From: Palsa-504 sp963835775
GTDB taxonomy: Bacteria > Actinomycetota > Actinomycetes > Streptosporangiales > Streptosporangiaceae
DNA length: 64,000 nt
NCBI GenBank assembly: GCA_963835775.1
Contig: CAWIHB010000007.1
Coordinates: 392,836 to 456,835 of the forward strand
Direction of reading: 5' to 3'
Part shown: piece after piece, positions 28,552 through 37,281 of the stretch
Layout of the letters: each line of letters opens with the position of its first letter
Numbering within the stretch: the first letter of the stretch is position 1
Position numbers and translations under genes: made by a program
The notes under the pieces: model-generated
The model's input: only the letters and a program-made list of their open reading frames with translations
Database searches by the model: none
Told to the model about the DNA's origin: nothing

Positions 28552-31500
28552 ATGGACGACCGGGCGGATCACGGCGGTGCTGTGGCCATCATCGGCCTGG
28601 CCTGCCGGTTCCCCGGTGCGGCCGAGCCCGCGGAGTTCCATGAGCTCATCGTGGCGGGCCGCCGCCTGTTCCGGCCGGTGTCCGGCGGCGCCCCGCCCCG
28701 GCACGCGGCGCTGCTCGATGACTGGTCGGCCGGTCCCGGTTCCTTCGATGATCCCGGGTCCGGGGTGCAGGACACGGGTCCGGTGCAGAAGCTGGCCGCA
28801 GAGACTACGGCCCTGGCGCTGGCGGACGCGGGGCTGCGCGACCTGGCCGGGATGCTGCCGGAGCCTGCGGCACGGCGGCACGGCGCGGGCGACCGCCGCA
28901 GCCGGACCGGCCTGATCATCGCAAGCGCGGCGGCCGGGGTATGCGAGCAGGTGCGTGAGCAGTTCGGCTTTCCCGCAGACATCAGGTATCCGGCGGCGGC
29001 CCGGGTGTCCTCGCTGCACGCGGTCATCGCCGCGGCTGCGGCGCTGCAGGCCGGCCAGCTCGACCTGGCCGTGGCGGGCGGGGCGGAACTCGGCCTCGAC
29101 CCGGCCTGGCTGGCCTGGCAGGCGCAGGCCAGGACGCTGGCCAGCGAGCAGATGCGCGTGTACGCCGCCGATCCGGCCGGCCTGCTGCCGGGGGAAGGCT
29201 GCGGTGTGGTGGTGCTGGCGCGTTCGGCCGACGCCCGCGCAGCGGGGGTGCCGGTGTACGCGGAGATCGCGGGCTGGAGTACCGGGCCGTCCTGGTCCGG
29301 GGACGGCGCGGTCCTGCTCCCGGCCTACCGGCAGGCGGGGATCGATCCCGCGGAGGTCCAGCTGCTCGAGGGCGCGGGCACCGGCACGGCGGCCGGCGAC
29401 CTGGCCGAGCTGACCGCGCTGGCGCGGCTCAGGCGGGGCGGCCGGTCCGTCGCGGCCCTGGGCGCCGTCGCGGCCGGCATCGGGTACAGCCGGGCGGCGG
29501 CCGGCGTCGCCAGCCTGGTCAAGACGGCGCTGGCCCTGGCCACGGGGACGATCCCGCCGGGCACCGGCTGCCCGCGGCCGCATCCGCTCATCGCATCCGG
29601 TGACGCGCTGCTCCGGCTGCCCGCCGGTCCCGAGCCATGGCCGGACGGGGACCTGGGAACGGCCGGAATGCGGCTCGCCGCGGTTAATGCGCTGGGGACC
29701 GCTGATCCGGCGGACCTGCAGGCTCCGGCGGATCCGCGGGCTGCGGCCGGCCTGCGGGAGGCCGAGGGGGTCCATCTGGTGCTGCGCCGCGAATCGGAGG
29801 CGGGCCGCGCGCGCGGCCGCCGCCGCCGGGCGGCCGTGGATGCGACCGCCGGGCCGCCGGCACCCGGGCCGGTGCCGGGCCCGGGCAGACCTGAGGAAGT
29901 GCCGGGCCGGGCGCCTGGATCGGGTCGGGCGGCACCGGGGCGGCACACCGTCCCGTCCCGTCCCGCCCGGCAGGCCCCGACGGCGCCGGCCGCTCCGGTG
30001 CAGGTAATAGCCCAGGCCCCGACGGCGCCGGCCGCTCCGGTGCAGGTGATAGCCCAGGCCCCGACGGCGCCGGCCGCTCCGGTGCAGGTGATAGCCCAGG
30101 CCCCGACGGCGCCGGCCGCTCCGGTGCAGGTGATAGCCCAGGCCCCGACGGCGCCGGCCGCTCCGGTGCAGGTGATAGCCCAGGCCCCGACGGCGCCGGC
30201 CGCTCCGGTGCAGGTGATAGCCCAGGCCCCGACGGTGCTGGCCGCTCCGGTGCAGGTGATGGCCCCGGCCGTGCCGATCGCTTCGGCTCATGTGGCGAGT
30301 TCATCCCGGGGGCCGGGGCAGCTCAGCGTGTTCGGGCTGTGCGGGGAGGATCCCGTGGGACTGGCTGACCGGCTCGAGGGCATCGCGGCGGGGGCCGGGG
30401 AGATGGGCGACGCGGAACTGCGCGCGCTGGCCAGGCAGCTGGCCTGCGGCGTGCTCCGGGCCGGCGACGGCGCGGGTCCGGTCCGGGCCGCGCTGACGGC
30501 GGGCACGCCTGGCCAGCTCGCGGCGCGGGCTCAGGAGGCCGCGTGGCTGCTCAGGACCGGCGGCCCGGCCGCAGCGGCCAGCCAGGGAACAGCAGCCGGC
30601 CGGGGAACAGCAGCCGGCCGGGGGGCAAGAGCTGAGCTGGCGGCCGCGGGCGATCGGGGCGTGCACGTCTCGGTGGGGGCGGCGGGCCGGGTGGTGATGG
30701 TGTTCGGCGGGCTGGCCGGACCTGGGCTCACCCACTCGGCCATGCTGGCGGCATCGTTCGCGGCGCTGCGCACGCTGGACCAGCTGGGCGTCACGCCGGG
30801 CGCCGCGGTGGGCTACAGCCTGGGCGAGATTGCCGCACTGGCCTGGGCGGGCAGCCTGCCCTGGGCGGAGGCGGCGCGGCTGGTGGCCCAGTGCGGCCAG
30901 GTGCTGCGGGGCTGTGCCTGCGGGCCGGCCGCGATGGCCCGGGTAACCGCCGACGCCGAGGTCGCCCTGGCGCTGGCCGCGCCTGACGGCCTGTACATCG
31001 CCGCCTACGAGGGAATCCGCGCGCACGTGCTGGCGGGATCCACCATGGGCATCCGCAACCTGACCCGGCGGGCCGCCACGGAGGGCATCGCCGTGGAGGT
31101 GCTCGGCATCACGCACGCCATGCACTCCCCCGCCATGGCCAGGTGCGCCGCGCCGTTGCGCAGCCTGTATGCCGACGCGCGTTTCGCGCCGCCGCGGCGG
31201 CGGCTGATCTCCACCGTCACCGGCCGGGCGGTGCTGCCCGGCGACGATGTCGCGGAGCTGCTGGCCGGGCAGCTCAGCCAGCCGGTGCTGTTCGCACAGG
31301 CGATGTCCCTGGCCGCCGAGGGAGCGGACCTGGTCGTGACGGCCGGGCCGGACGACGGCCTGGCCGCCATGGCGGCTGGCCGCGGCGTGCCGTATGTGGC
31401 CGTCCCGGCCCAGGCAGCGCAGGCTCAGGCAGCGCAGGCCCGGGCAGCGCAGGCCCCGGCAGCGCAGGCTCAGGCAGCGCAGGCCGGCCCGGCCACCGCC

Positions 31501-31710
31501 CGGGCGGTGGCCGCGCTGTTCGCGGCCGGGGCCATCACCGACCTGACCCCGTTCATGAGCCCTCCCCCGCCGGCGCGGATGCTGGCCGGGGTGGCGGGCC
31601 CGGGCGGGCCGCTCCCCGTCCCGCGCATGCGGGACGGGGAGTCGTCAGAGGCTGCGCCGGGCGCCGTGACGGGACCGGGCCGAGGAGCACGGTCCGGTCG
31701 GCGCGGTTAG
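28552..31710 (+). CDS. KS-AT polyketide-synthase-like protein with a degenerate ketosynthase
   Basis: 1052 residues. Residues 9-430 align with type I ketosynthases (VAIIGLACRFPG start, LAVAGGAELGL, PGEGCGVVVLARSADAR), but all three catalytic positions are changed. The TACSSS cysteine is R151, the HGTGT histidine is A275 (GAGTGT) and the NIGH histidine is Y312 (GIGYSRAAAG). A low-complexity linker carries seven 14-residue repeats. Residues of about 690-960 are an acyltransferase domain with nucleophile S756 in GYSLGE (usually GHSxGE) and the catalytic-type histidine H858 in HAMHSPAM. No ACP or reductive domains are present. The protein could be a chain-length-factor-like or scaffold partner, or a loading/transfer AT; its position next to tmsA-tmsB hints at lipid chemistry. 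Confidence 0.8.
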   Translation: MDDRADHGGAVAIIGLACRFPGAAEPAEFHELIVAGRRLFRPVSGGAPPRHAALLDDWSAGPGSFDDPGSGVQDTGPVQKLAAETTALALADAGLRDLAGMLPEPAARRHGAGDRRSRTGLIIASAAAGVCEQVREQFGFPADIRYPAAARVSSLHAVIAAAAALQAGQLDLAVAGGAELGLDPAWLAWQAQARTLASEQMRVYAADPAGLLPGEGCGVVVLARSADARAAGVPVYAEIAGWSTGPSWSGDGAVLLPAYRQAGIDPAEVQLLEGAGTGTAAGDLAELTALARLRRGGRSVAALGAVAAGIGYSRAAAGVASLVKTALALATGTIPPGTGCPRPHPLIASGDALLRLPAGPEPWPDGDLGTAGMRLAAVNALGTADPADLQAPADPRAAAGLREAEGVHLVLRRESEAGRARGRRRRAAVDATAGPPAPGPVPGPGRPEEVPGRAPGSGRAAPGRHTVPSRPARQAPTAPAAPVQVIAQAPTAPAAPVQVIAQAPTAPAAPVQVIAQAPTAPAAPVQVIAQAPTAPAAPVQVIAQAPTAPAAPVQVIAQAPTVLAAPVQVMAPAVPIASAHVASSSRGPGQLSVFGLCGEDPVGLADRLEGIAAGAGEMGDAELRALARQLACGVLRAGDGAGPVRAALTAGTPGQLAARAQEAAWLLRTGGPAAAASQGTAAGRGTAAGRGARAELAAAGDRGVHVSVGAAGRVVMVFGGLAGPGLTHSAMLAASFAALRTLDQLGVTPGAAVGYSLGEIAALAWAGSLPWAEAARLVAQCGQVLRGCACGPAAMARVTADAEVALALAAPDGLYIAAYEGIRAHVLAGSTMGIRNLTRRAATEGIAVEVLGITHAMHSPAMARCAAPLRSLYADARFAPPRRRLISTVTGRAVLPGDDVAELLAGQLSQPVLFAQAMSLAAEGADLVVTAGPDDGLAAMAAGRGVPYVAVPAQAAQAQAAQARAAQAPAAQAQAAQAGPATARAVAALFAAGAITDLTPFMSPPPPARMLAGVAGPGGPLPVPRMRDGESSEAAPGAVTGPGRGARSGRRG
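29971..30264. repeat. Seven 42-bp tandem repeats in the KS-AT linker
   Basis: Seven consecutive 42-bp units encode QAPTAPAAPVQVIA. Copies 1-6 are almost identical and copy 7 has a few changes. The reading frame is kept, giving a Pro/Ala-rich flexible linker. Near-identity implies recent expansion or homogenisation, and copy number may vary between strains. Confidence 0.95.
31408..31482. repeat. Five 15-bp tandem repeats near the KS-AT C-terminus
   Basis: Units of the type caggcagcgcaggct encode QAAQA/RAAQA/PAAQA in series, a second in-frame low-complexity tract in the same gene, located after the AT domain. Confidence 0.8.
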
Positions 31711-32984
31711 CGAACTAGAACCTTCGGCAGGTCCCAGCCGGGCCGCAGCGGCATGCCGGAGGTCCCGTCGGCGTGCAACCGGACGCCCAGCACCTGGTGC
31801 AGTTCGATGTGGTTGCGGTCGAAGCCGAGCCGCGAGCCGGCCATGTACAGCCGCCACACCCGGGCCGTGCCCTGGCCGACCTCCTTGACCGCCTCGTCCC
31901 AGTGGGCGTCCAGGTTGGCGCACCAGGCGGCCAGCGTCTTGGCGTAGTGCTCGCGCAGGTTCTCCTCGTGCCGCACCTCGAAGCCGGCGTCGTGCATGAG
32001 CGAGATCAGGTAGCCGGGTCCCTCGAGCTCCCCGTCGGGGAACACGTACCGGTTGATGAAGCCGTTCTTGCGGATGGCCGGCTCAATGTTGTCCGGCCGG
32101 GTGATGCAGTGGTTGAGGAGCCGCCCGCCGACCTTGAGCTTGCCGAGCAGGAACGAGAAGTAGGCGGGGAGGTTCTGCTTGCCGACGTGCTCGGTGAGCC
32201 CGATGGAGCTGACCGCGTCGAAGCCGGTCTCCAGCACGTCCCGGTAGTCCAGGTGGCGGACCTCGGCCAGGCCGGACAGGCCTTCCTTCTCGATCGCCTC
32301 CTGGCCCCAGGCCGCCTGCTGGGCGGACAGCGTGACGCCGAGTGCCTTGACGCCGTACTCCCGTGCGGCATGGATGACCATGCCGCCCCAGCCGCAGCCG
32401 ACGTCGAGCAGCCGCATCCCCTCCCGCAGGCCCAGCTTGCGGGCCACCAGGTCGAACTTGTTGACCTGGGCCTCTTCCAGGGTGGCGTCCTCGCGGGGGT
32501 AGCAGGCGCAGGTGTAGGCCATGGTCGGCCCGAGCACCCACTCGTAGAAGCGGTTGGAGACGTCGTAGTGGTGGGAGATCGCCCGGGCGTCACGGCTCTT
32601 GGAGTGCAGGCGGCCGCCGAGCAAGCGGCGGTGCAGCCGGACCTCCTGGGGCGGCGGTGGCATCCGGTGCACCAGGAGCTTCGGGCCGCCGAGGGCCTGC
32701 AGCAGGCGGAGCTTCTCCGGGATGCTCATGCTGATCGACTGGGCCCTGGTCATCCCGACTAGGGCCTCGTACATGTCGCCGTCGACGTCGAGGTGGCCGG
32801 CCACATAGGCGCGGGCCAGCCCGAGCTCGCCGGGCGCCTGGGCCAGGTAGGCCACGGCCACCGGCGAGCGGACCGTGATCTTTACCGGGGATCCGGGCGT
32901 GCCGGCGTGACTGCCGTCATAGGCCGTGAACTCTACCGGGGCGTCCGGCCCCGCGAGTGCCTTGAAGACCTCGGCCAATGCCAT
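31707..32984 (-). CDS. tmsB: SAM-dependent fatty-acid C-methyltransferase (cyclopropane synthase family), TmsB-like
   Basis: 425 residues from the ATG at 32984 with ggaagg upstream; a longer frame overlaps the upstream gene and is rejected. The SAM-binding motif is LDVGCGWGGMVIHAA, preceded by SNRFYEWVLGPTMAYTCACY and followed by the family's LTEHVGKQNLPAYFSFLLGKL region. In actinomycetes such a protein paired with an FAD oxidoreductase makes 10-methyl-branched (tuberculostearic-type) fatty acids: TmsB adds a methylene to oleoyl phospholipid. The assignment follows this pairing; a plain cyclopropane synthase is the alternative. It overlaps the convergent KS-AT gene by four bases. Confidence 0.75.
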   Translation of the reverse strand: MALAEVFKALAGPDAPVEFTAYDGSHAGTPGSPVKITVRSPVAVAYLAQAPGELGLARAYVAGHLDVDGDMYEALVGMTRAQSISMSIPEKLRLLQALGGPKLLVHRMPPPPQEVRLHRRLLGGRLHSKSRDARAISHHYDVSNRFYEWVLGPTMAYTCACYPREDATLEEAQVNKFDLVARKLGLREGMRLLDVGCGWGGMVIHAAREYGVKALGVTLSAQQAAWGQEAIEKEGLSGLAEVRHLDYRDVLETGFDAVSSIGLTEHVGKQNLPAYFSFLLGKLKVGGRLLNHCITRPDNIEPAIRKNGFINRYVFPDGELEGPGYLISLMHDAGFEVRHEENLREHYAKTLAAWCANLDAHWDEAVKEVGQGTARVWRLYMAGSRLGFDRNHIELHQVLGVRLHADGTSGMPLRPGWDLPKVLVR

Positions 32985-33013
32985 GCTGTGCGTTCCTTCC
33001 GCTTGCGGGTGCG

Positions 33014-34381
33014 TCAGCGTGCCCTGACGCACTTCTCGTACAGGCTGAGCAGGCGCCCCTCGCCGTCGTAGGCGTGCTTGAGGGCCTGGTAGGCCTCGCC
33101 GTTGTAACGCCGGTAGAACTCCTCCTCGGGGTAGAAGGCGGACGAGTACAGCGACTTGTGCCCGTCCAGCTTCCCGACTTCGTCCTCCACCAGGCGGTTG
33201 TAGTAGCCGTCAGCCTGGCCCGCGGGCGCGGGCCGCGGCGCGGTCCCCCAGAACCCGAAGTTCACGTAGAGCTCGCCGGGCTGCAGCGGGTACAGCGGCC
33301 AGGACAGCTCACCGCGCAGCCGCAGCGGGCACATCCAGACCGGGCGCATGCCCACGCCGGCGTCGAAGAACTCCAGGAACTCCGCGCCGTTCCTCACCGG
33401 GATCTCCACGTCCTGGGTGACGAATTCCCGCAGCGGCCGGTGCCGCCTGGTGTCCAGCGCGTTGGTAACGCCGTAGCGCTGGTTGAGGGCAACCAGCTTG
33501 CGGTACACGTCGCTGCGCCGGTACCGGCGCGGCCACAGCTGCCTGACCAGCGGCTTCTGCACGCCGAAGACCCGTGAGCACCAGAACCAGTCAGTGTCCC
33601 ACCGCCACAGATAGTCGCGGATGGTCAGGAAGTCTTCCTTGTCCTGCCTGATCGACGTGTAGTAGATCTGCTGGCCGGTGTAGTCGCTGCGCCACGGCGC
33701 GACGTCGCTGAACGCCCCGACGGTGAGGTAAAGCTCGTCCGGCGCGAACGCGGTGCCGTCCAGGAAGTCGGCCCGGTGGCCGCGGTAGCTGCCCTCGGCG
33801 GCGATCTGGGTAATGGCCTCCATGCAGTCCTGCGCGGTGCCGAACGCGAAGTGGCGCAGGTGCACGAAGGGCCGCACCGGCTCGAGCTCGATCGTCAGCG
33901 ACAGGGTGTAGCCCAGGGTGCCGTAGGAGTTCGGGAACCCGCGGAACAGGTCGGCGTGCTCGTTATCGGCGGTGGCGCGCACCACCCGGCCGTCGCCGGT
34001 CAGGATCTCCATCTCGGTGACCGACTCGTGCGGCAGGCCGCTGCGGAACGAGGTGGACTCGATGCCGAGACCGGTCACCGCGCCGCCCAGGGTGATGGTC
34101 TTGAGCTGGGGCACCACCAGCGGCATCAGCCCGTGCCTGAGCGTCGCGTCGGCCAGGTGCTCATACGTCGTCATGCCGCCGACCCGGGCGGTCCGGCGGG
34201 CCGGGTCGACGGACAGCACGTGGCCGAACGCGGAGACGTCGAGCTGCGCGATGGGGCCCGCGTCGCGGAACCGGAACAGGTTCGAGGTGCGCTTGGCCAG
34301 CCGCACCGGCGTCCCGGGCGGCACGGCCGCGTAGGCCTCGCGCAGCCTGGCCACCGCGGCCTCGTGCGTGCCTTCCGTCAT
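33014..34381 (-). CDS. tmsA: FAD-binding oxidoreductase, TmsA-like (methylene reductase)
   Basis: 455 residues. The N-terminal PCMH-type FAD domain contains FGHVLSVDPARRTARVGGM and PLVVPQLKTITLGGAVTGLGI. The C-terminal half (RYRRSDVYRKLVALNQRYGV ... YSSAFYPEEEFYRRYNG) matches the Rv0449c/DHCR24-like group. In the 10-methyl fatty acid pathway TmsA reduces the 10-methylene made by TmsB. It lies 29 bp upstream of tmsB on the same strand, which supports the pair. The membrane substrate and the electron donor (probably NADPH) are by analogy. Confidence 0.75.
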   Translation of the reverse strand: MTEGTHEAAVARLREAYAAVPPGTPVRLAKRTSNLFRFRDAGPIAQLDVSAFGHVLSVDPARRTARVGGMTTYEHLADATLRHGLMPLVVPQLKTITLGGAVTGLGIESTSFRSGLPHESVTEMEILTGDGRVVRATADNEHADLFRGFPNSYGTLGYTLSLTIELEPVRPFVHLRHFAFGTAQDCMEAITQIAAEGSYRGHRADFLDGTAFAPDELYLTVGAFSDVAPWRSDYTGQQIYYTSIRQDKEDFLTIRDYLWRWDTDWFWCSRVFGVQKPLVRQLWPRRYRRSDVYRKLVALNQRYGVTNALDTRRHRPLREFVTQDVEIPVRNGAEFLEFFDAGVGMRPVWMCPLRLRGELSWPLYPLQPGELYVNFGFWGTAPRPAPAGQADGYYNRLVEDEVGKLDGHKSLYSSAFYPEEEFYRRYNGEAYQALKHAYDGEGRLLSLYEKCVRAR

Positions 34382-34543
34382 GCGGGCATCCTCCCGGGAG
34401 TTAAGAACCGTTATCCATGATGCGGACAGCCGGTGAAGAACGGAATACGCGGGTCCATATTCGGCGGAGCGGACATTTCAGGCAGTGTATCCGGGCGGGG
34501 CCGGCCGCCTGGCGGCTGGCTCTCGGCTGACCCCGCCGTGACC

Positions 34544-35743
34544 TCAGTCTTCGCCGGCCGAGTCCGGGTCGTGGTCGGCTGTGTCCAGCCCGCGAACATA
34601 GTCGTCGTCGTCACTATCATTATCCTCGCCTCCGGCCTCGACCTCGTCGTAGCTGGCCGCTACCTCCTCGGGGGTCATCGGCAGCCGGGCCAGCGACGGC
34701 GGCGCCCCGGCCGTGATCACCTGCCGGAGCAGCAGCGCCATCGAGTAGACCGGATCGTCGGCCAGGGCCCGGTCCAGAGCGACGTTGGCCAGCGCGCCGT
34801 CGCCGGACTGCCAGGCCACGAAGGCCAGCAGAGCGGCCGGCGCGGCCACCTGGCCGGGCTGGGCCCGGCGGACCACATCCAGCCACAGCCGCAGGTGCGG
34901 CTCGGCGTGCGCGGGATCCATCCGGGCCCAGGCGTCGTCCCTGACCCGCAGGTCGCGCAGCGCAACGGTGATCCGGGCGATCTCGTAGTCGGTGCTGAAC
35001 CGGCCGCCGCGGCGGTACGCGGCGATCATCGCGCCCACCGCGGCCAGGCTCTCGGCAGCGATCATCTGCCGGGCCGCGCCCAGGCGGGAGGACTTGCGGA
35101 TCTTCCCGAGCAACTGCGCGACGTGCCGCTCGGCCCGCCGGGTGGCCTGGCGCATCGACTCGGCGGTGACGCCGTCCAACGGCGCCACCCGGGCGGCCAG
35201 CGCGGTCCGGTCGGCCAGCACCGGGGCGCCGCCGCGGTCCAGCACGGACACCACCGATCGCTGGGTCACGTCGAACGGGATCCCGTCGGCCGGGCAGCAT
35301 TCCTCGTCATGGCAGTTGTACGACCAGAAGCGGCCGTTCTCGACCCGGAGGAAGTCCCGCAGGTCGATCCGGGCCTTGGCGGCTGCCGCCCGGAGGGCCT
35401 CGGCCACCGGGGTGACCAAGGTCTCGGCGCCGTAGCCGACCGCCGTCGCTTCGGTCAGGTGCTGAGCATGCAGGACGCCCGCGGCGTGCTCGGCGATGTC
35501 GGCGGCCAGGTCCGCGTCGGGCGGATCGGGCAGGTCGTACCGGAGCGTGACGCGGATCCGGTCGCGCGGCGGCGCGAGCCCGATGATGACCACGCTGGCC
35601 GCGGGCCAGAAGCCGATCAGGTGCGGGATCACGGCCAGCAAGGCGGCCGGGGAGCTGACCCGGAGGACGATGCCGGGCTCAGGCGTCGAGGAGTTCTGGG
35701 GTGTCTGCGGGGTATCGTCACCCGCTGTGGCAGTTTGTCTCAT
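34544..35743 (-). CDS. DUF4192 domain-containing protein
   Basis: 399 residues from the ATG at 35743 (MRQTATAG), preceded by gagg; the longer frame reaches into the DnaA-box region and lacks similarity. DUF4192 hallmarks: VLRVSSPAALLAVIPHLIGFWPAASVVIIGL near the N-terminus, SYNCHDEECCPADGIPFD in the middle, and a helical C-terminal half with LLAFVAWQSGDGALANVALD. The tail is very acidic (EDNDSDDDD). The family is actinobacteria-specific and of unknown function. In 34382-34543 I see no gene. Confidence 0.85.
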   Translation of the reverse strand: MRQTATAGDDTPQTPQNSSTPEPGIVLRVSSPAALLAVIPHLIGFWPAASVVIIGLAPPRDRIRVTLRYDLPDPPDADLAADIAEHAAGVLHAQHLTEATAVGYGAETLVTPVAEALRAAAAKARIDLRDFLRVENGRFWSYNCHDEECCPADGIPFDVTQRSVVSVLDRGGAPVLADRTALAARVAPLDGVTAESMRQATRRAERHVAQLLGKIRKSSRLGAARQMIAAESLAAVGAMIAAYRRGGRFSTDYEIARITVALRDLRVRDDAWARMDPAHAEPHLRLWLDVVRRAQPGQVAAPAALLAFVAWQSGDGALANVALDRALADDPVYSMALLLRQVITAGAPPSLARLPMTPEEVAASYDEVEAGGEDNDSDDDDYVRGLDTADHDPDSAGED

Positions 35744-35792
35744 ATTGCAAGCCTCGGACGGAACGGGCCGGCGGGAGGGCTCGCAAGCCACT

Positions 35793-35829
35793 TGTGGATA
35801 ACTTTCTGGTTTACCCACATTTATCCACA
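35793..35829. promoter_or_regulatory. Cluster of DnaA-box-like sites
   Basis: tgtggataa (35793-35801) is the reverse complement of ttatccaca (35821-35829), a perfect match to the DnaA consensus TTATNCACA. Between them, ttacccaca (35811-35819) differs at one position. The three 9-mers start 18 and 10 bp apart in a locally AT-rich stretch between DUF4192 and mshC. No dnaA/dnaN is nearby, so this is unlikely to be oriC. Confidence 0.5.
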
Positions 35830-35895
35830 GGCTGAGGGCGGGTCTTGACAAGCGGTGACGGGCTGGAGCGGATGCTGAGTGGGGCGGTGACGGGG

Positions 35896-37245
35896 CTAGA
35901 GGCGGATGCCGAGCAGGGCGTCGACGGTGTTGGCGACCAGGTGCGCGCCGGCCACGTAGGCGGGGGTGATCCGGGTCGGCGCGTCGGCCAGCAGCCGGTC
36001 GGCCCAGCGGTCGACCACGGCCAGCGCTCCGGGTGCGTCCAGGTCGTCCCCCATCCGGGCGCGCACCCCAGCCAGCACCTCATGCGCCGAGTCGGCCGCG
36101 GCGGCCTCGGGCGCGTTTTGCTCGCGGGCGGGGAAGGCGGCTTCGGCCCGGGTGAGGGCGGAACGCCAGCGGGCCAGGCGGGCGCCGGCGTCGGCCAGGC
36201 CGGCGGCAGTCCACTCCCAGTCGGACCGGTAGTGGTGCGCCAGCAGCGCCATCCGGATGGCCATCGGGTCGGCGCCCCCGGCCAGCAGCCGGTTGACGAA
36301 CACCAGGTTGCCCAGCGACTTGGACATCTTCTCGCCCTGGTAGCCGACCATGCCGGCGTGCGCGTAGACCCTCGCGAACACCCCCTCCCGGGGCGCAAAG
36401 GCCACCCGGGCGTGGGAGGCGCTGAACTCGTGGTGCGGGAACACCAGGTCGCAGCCGCCGGCCTGGACGTCGAAGGCGGCGCCCAGGTAGTCGGTAGCGA
36501 TCGCGGCGCACTCCACGTGCCAGCCGGGCCGCCCGCGGCCGAACCGGGAGGCCCAGGCGGGCTCGCCGGGCCGTTCGGCCCGCCAGACCAGGACGTCGAG
36601 CGGGTCCTTCTTGCCCGGGCGGCCGGGGTCGCCGCCGCGCTGCGCGGCCAGCTCGGCCATGTCCGCGGGCGCCAGCCCGTACGGCGTGCCCGGCCCGCTC
36701 AGCGCGCCGAAGGCGGGGTCGGCCGAACGGGCGAAGTAGACGTCCTCGTCCACGTCGTACAGCGCGCCGCGGTCGGCCATCCGGGCGCTGAACCGCTCGA
36801 TGAGGGGCAGCGCCTCCACCGCCCCGATCAGGTGGGTGGGCGGCAGCACGCGCAGCGCCGCCATGTCGCCGCGGTAGCGCTGGATCTCGCGGCCGGCCAG
36901 TTCCCGCCAGTCCACGCCGTCCCGCGCGGCGCGCTCAAGGAGCGGGTCGTCGACGTCGGTGACGTTCTGCACGTAGCTGACGCGGTACCGGGCCGGCGCG
37001 GCGGCCGGGACGTCCGGGTTCTCCGGGCTCGCGTCCAGCCAGGCCCGGACCAGCAGGTCCCAGGCGGTGAAGGTGGCGGCGTGCCCGATGTGCGTCGCGT
37101 CGTAGGGCGTGATGCCGCAGGCGTACAGCGTGGCCGCCGGCCCGGCCGAGGCCAGGACCAGCTCACCGGTGGCCGTGTCGTGCAACCGGGGCGCCGGCCC
37201 GCTGCCCGGGAGCAGAGGAACATCCGCATGGCGCCAGGAATCCAT
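35896..37245 (-). CDS. mshC: L-cysteine:1D-myo-inosityl 2-amino-2-deoxy-alpha-D-glucopyranoside ligase
   Basis: 449 residues, shorter than CysS and with MshC-specific sequence. The N-terminus MDSWRHADVPLLPGSGPAPR is followed by LYACGITPYDATHIGHAATF (zinc cysteine and HIGH-type motif), VSYVQNVTDVDDPLLERA, GWHVECAAIATDYLG, FPHHEFSASHA and the KMSKS loop GEKMSKSLGNLVFV. MshC joins cysteine to GlcN-Ins using ATP, the penultimate committed step of mycothiol synthesis. Its presence is a strong actinomycete marker. No other msh gene is in the window. Confidence 0.93.
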   Translation of the reverse strand: MDSWRHADVPLLPGSGPAPRLHDTATGELVLASAGPAATLYACGITPYDATHIGHAATFTAWDLLVRAWLDASPENPDVPAAAPARYRVSYVQNVTDVDDPLLERAARDGVDWRELAGREIQRYRGDMAALRVLPPTHLIGAVEALPLIERFSARMADRGALYDVDEDVYFARSADPAFGALSGPGTPYGLAPADMAELAAQRGGDPGRPGKKDPLDVLVWRAERPGEPAWASRFGRGRPGWHVECAAIATDYLGAAFDVQAGGCDLVFPHHEFSASHARVAFAPREGVFARVYAHAGMVGYQGEKMSKSLGNLVFVNRLLAGGADPMAIRMALLAHHYRSDWEWTAAGLADAGARLARWRSALTRAEAAFPAREQNAPEAAAADSAHEVLAGVRARMGDDLDAPGALAVVDRWADRLLADAPTRITPAYVAGAHLVANTVDALLGIRL

Positions 37246-37281
37246 GCTGGCCAGGTTATCCCGCGGCCCAGGTAGACGGCG

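Noticed and set aside
29971..30264. Regular 42-bp repeats considered as a CRISPR array
   Set aside because: There are no variable spacers; the units are contiguous, in frame and encode a protein linker.
28552..31710. Functional type I polyketide synthase module
   Set aside because: All three ketosynthase catalytic positions are substituted and no ACP is encoded; it is described as KS-AT-like only.
35744..35895. Chromosomal origin oriC
   Set aside because: Only three DnaA-box-like sites in 37 bp and no dnaA, dnaN, gyrB or parA/B nearby.
35896..37245. Cysteinyl-tRNA synthetase (cysS)
   Set aside because: The MDSWRHADVPLLPG start, the short length and the CGITPYDATHIGHA context are those of MshC rather than CysS.
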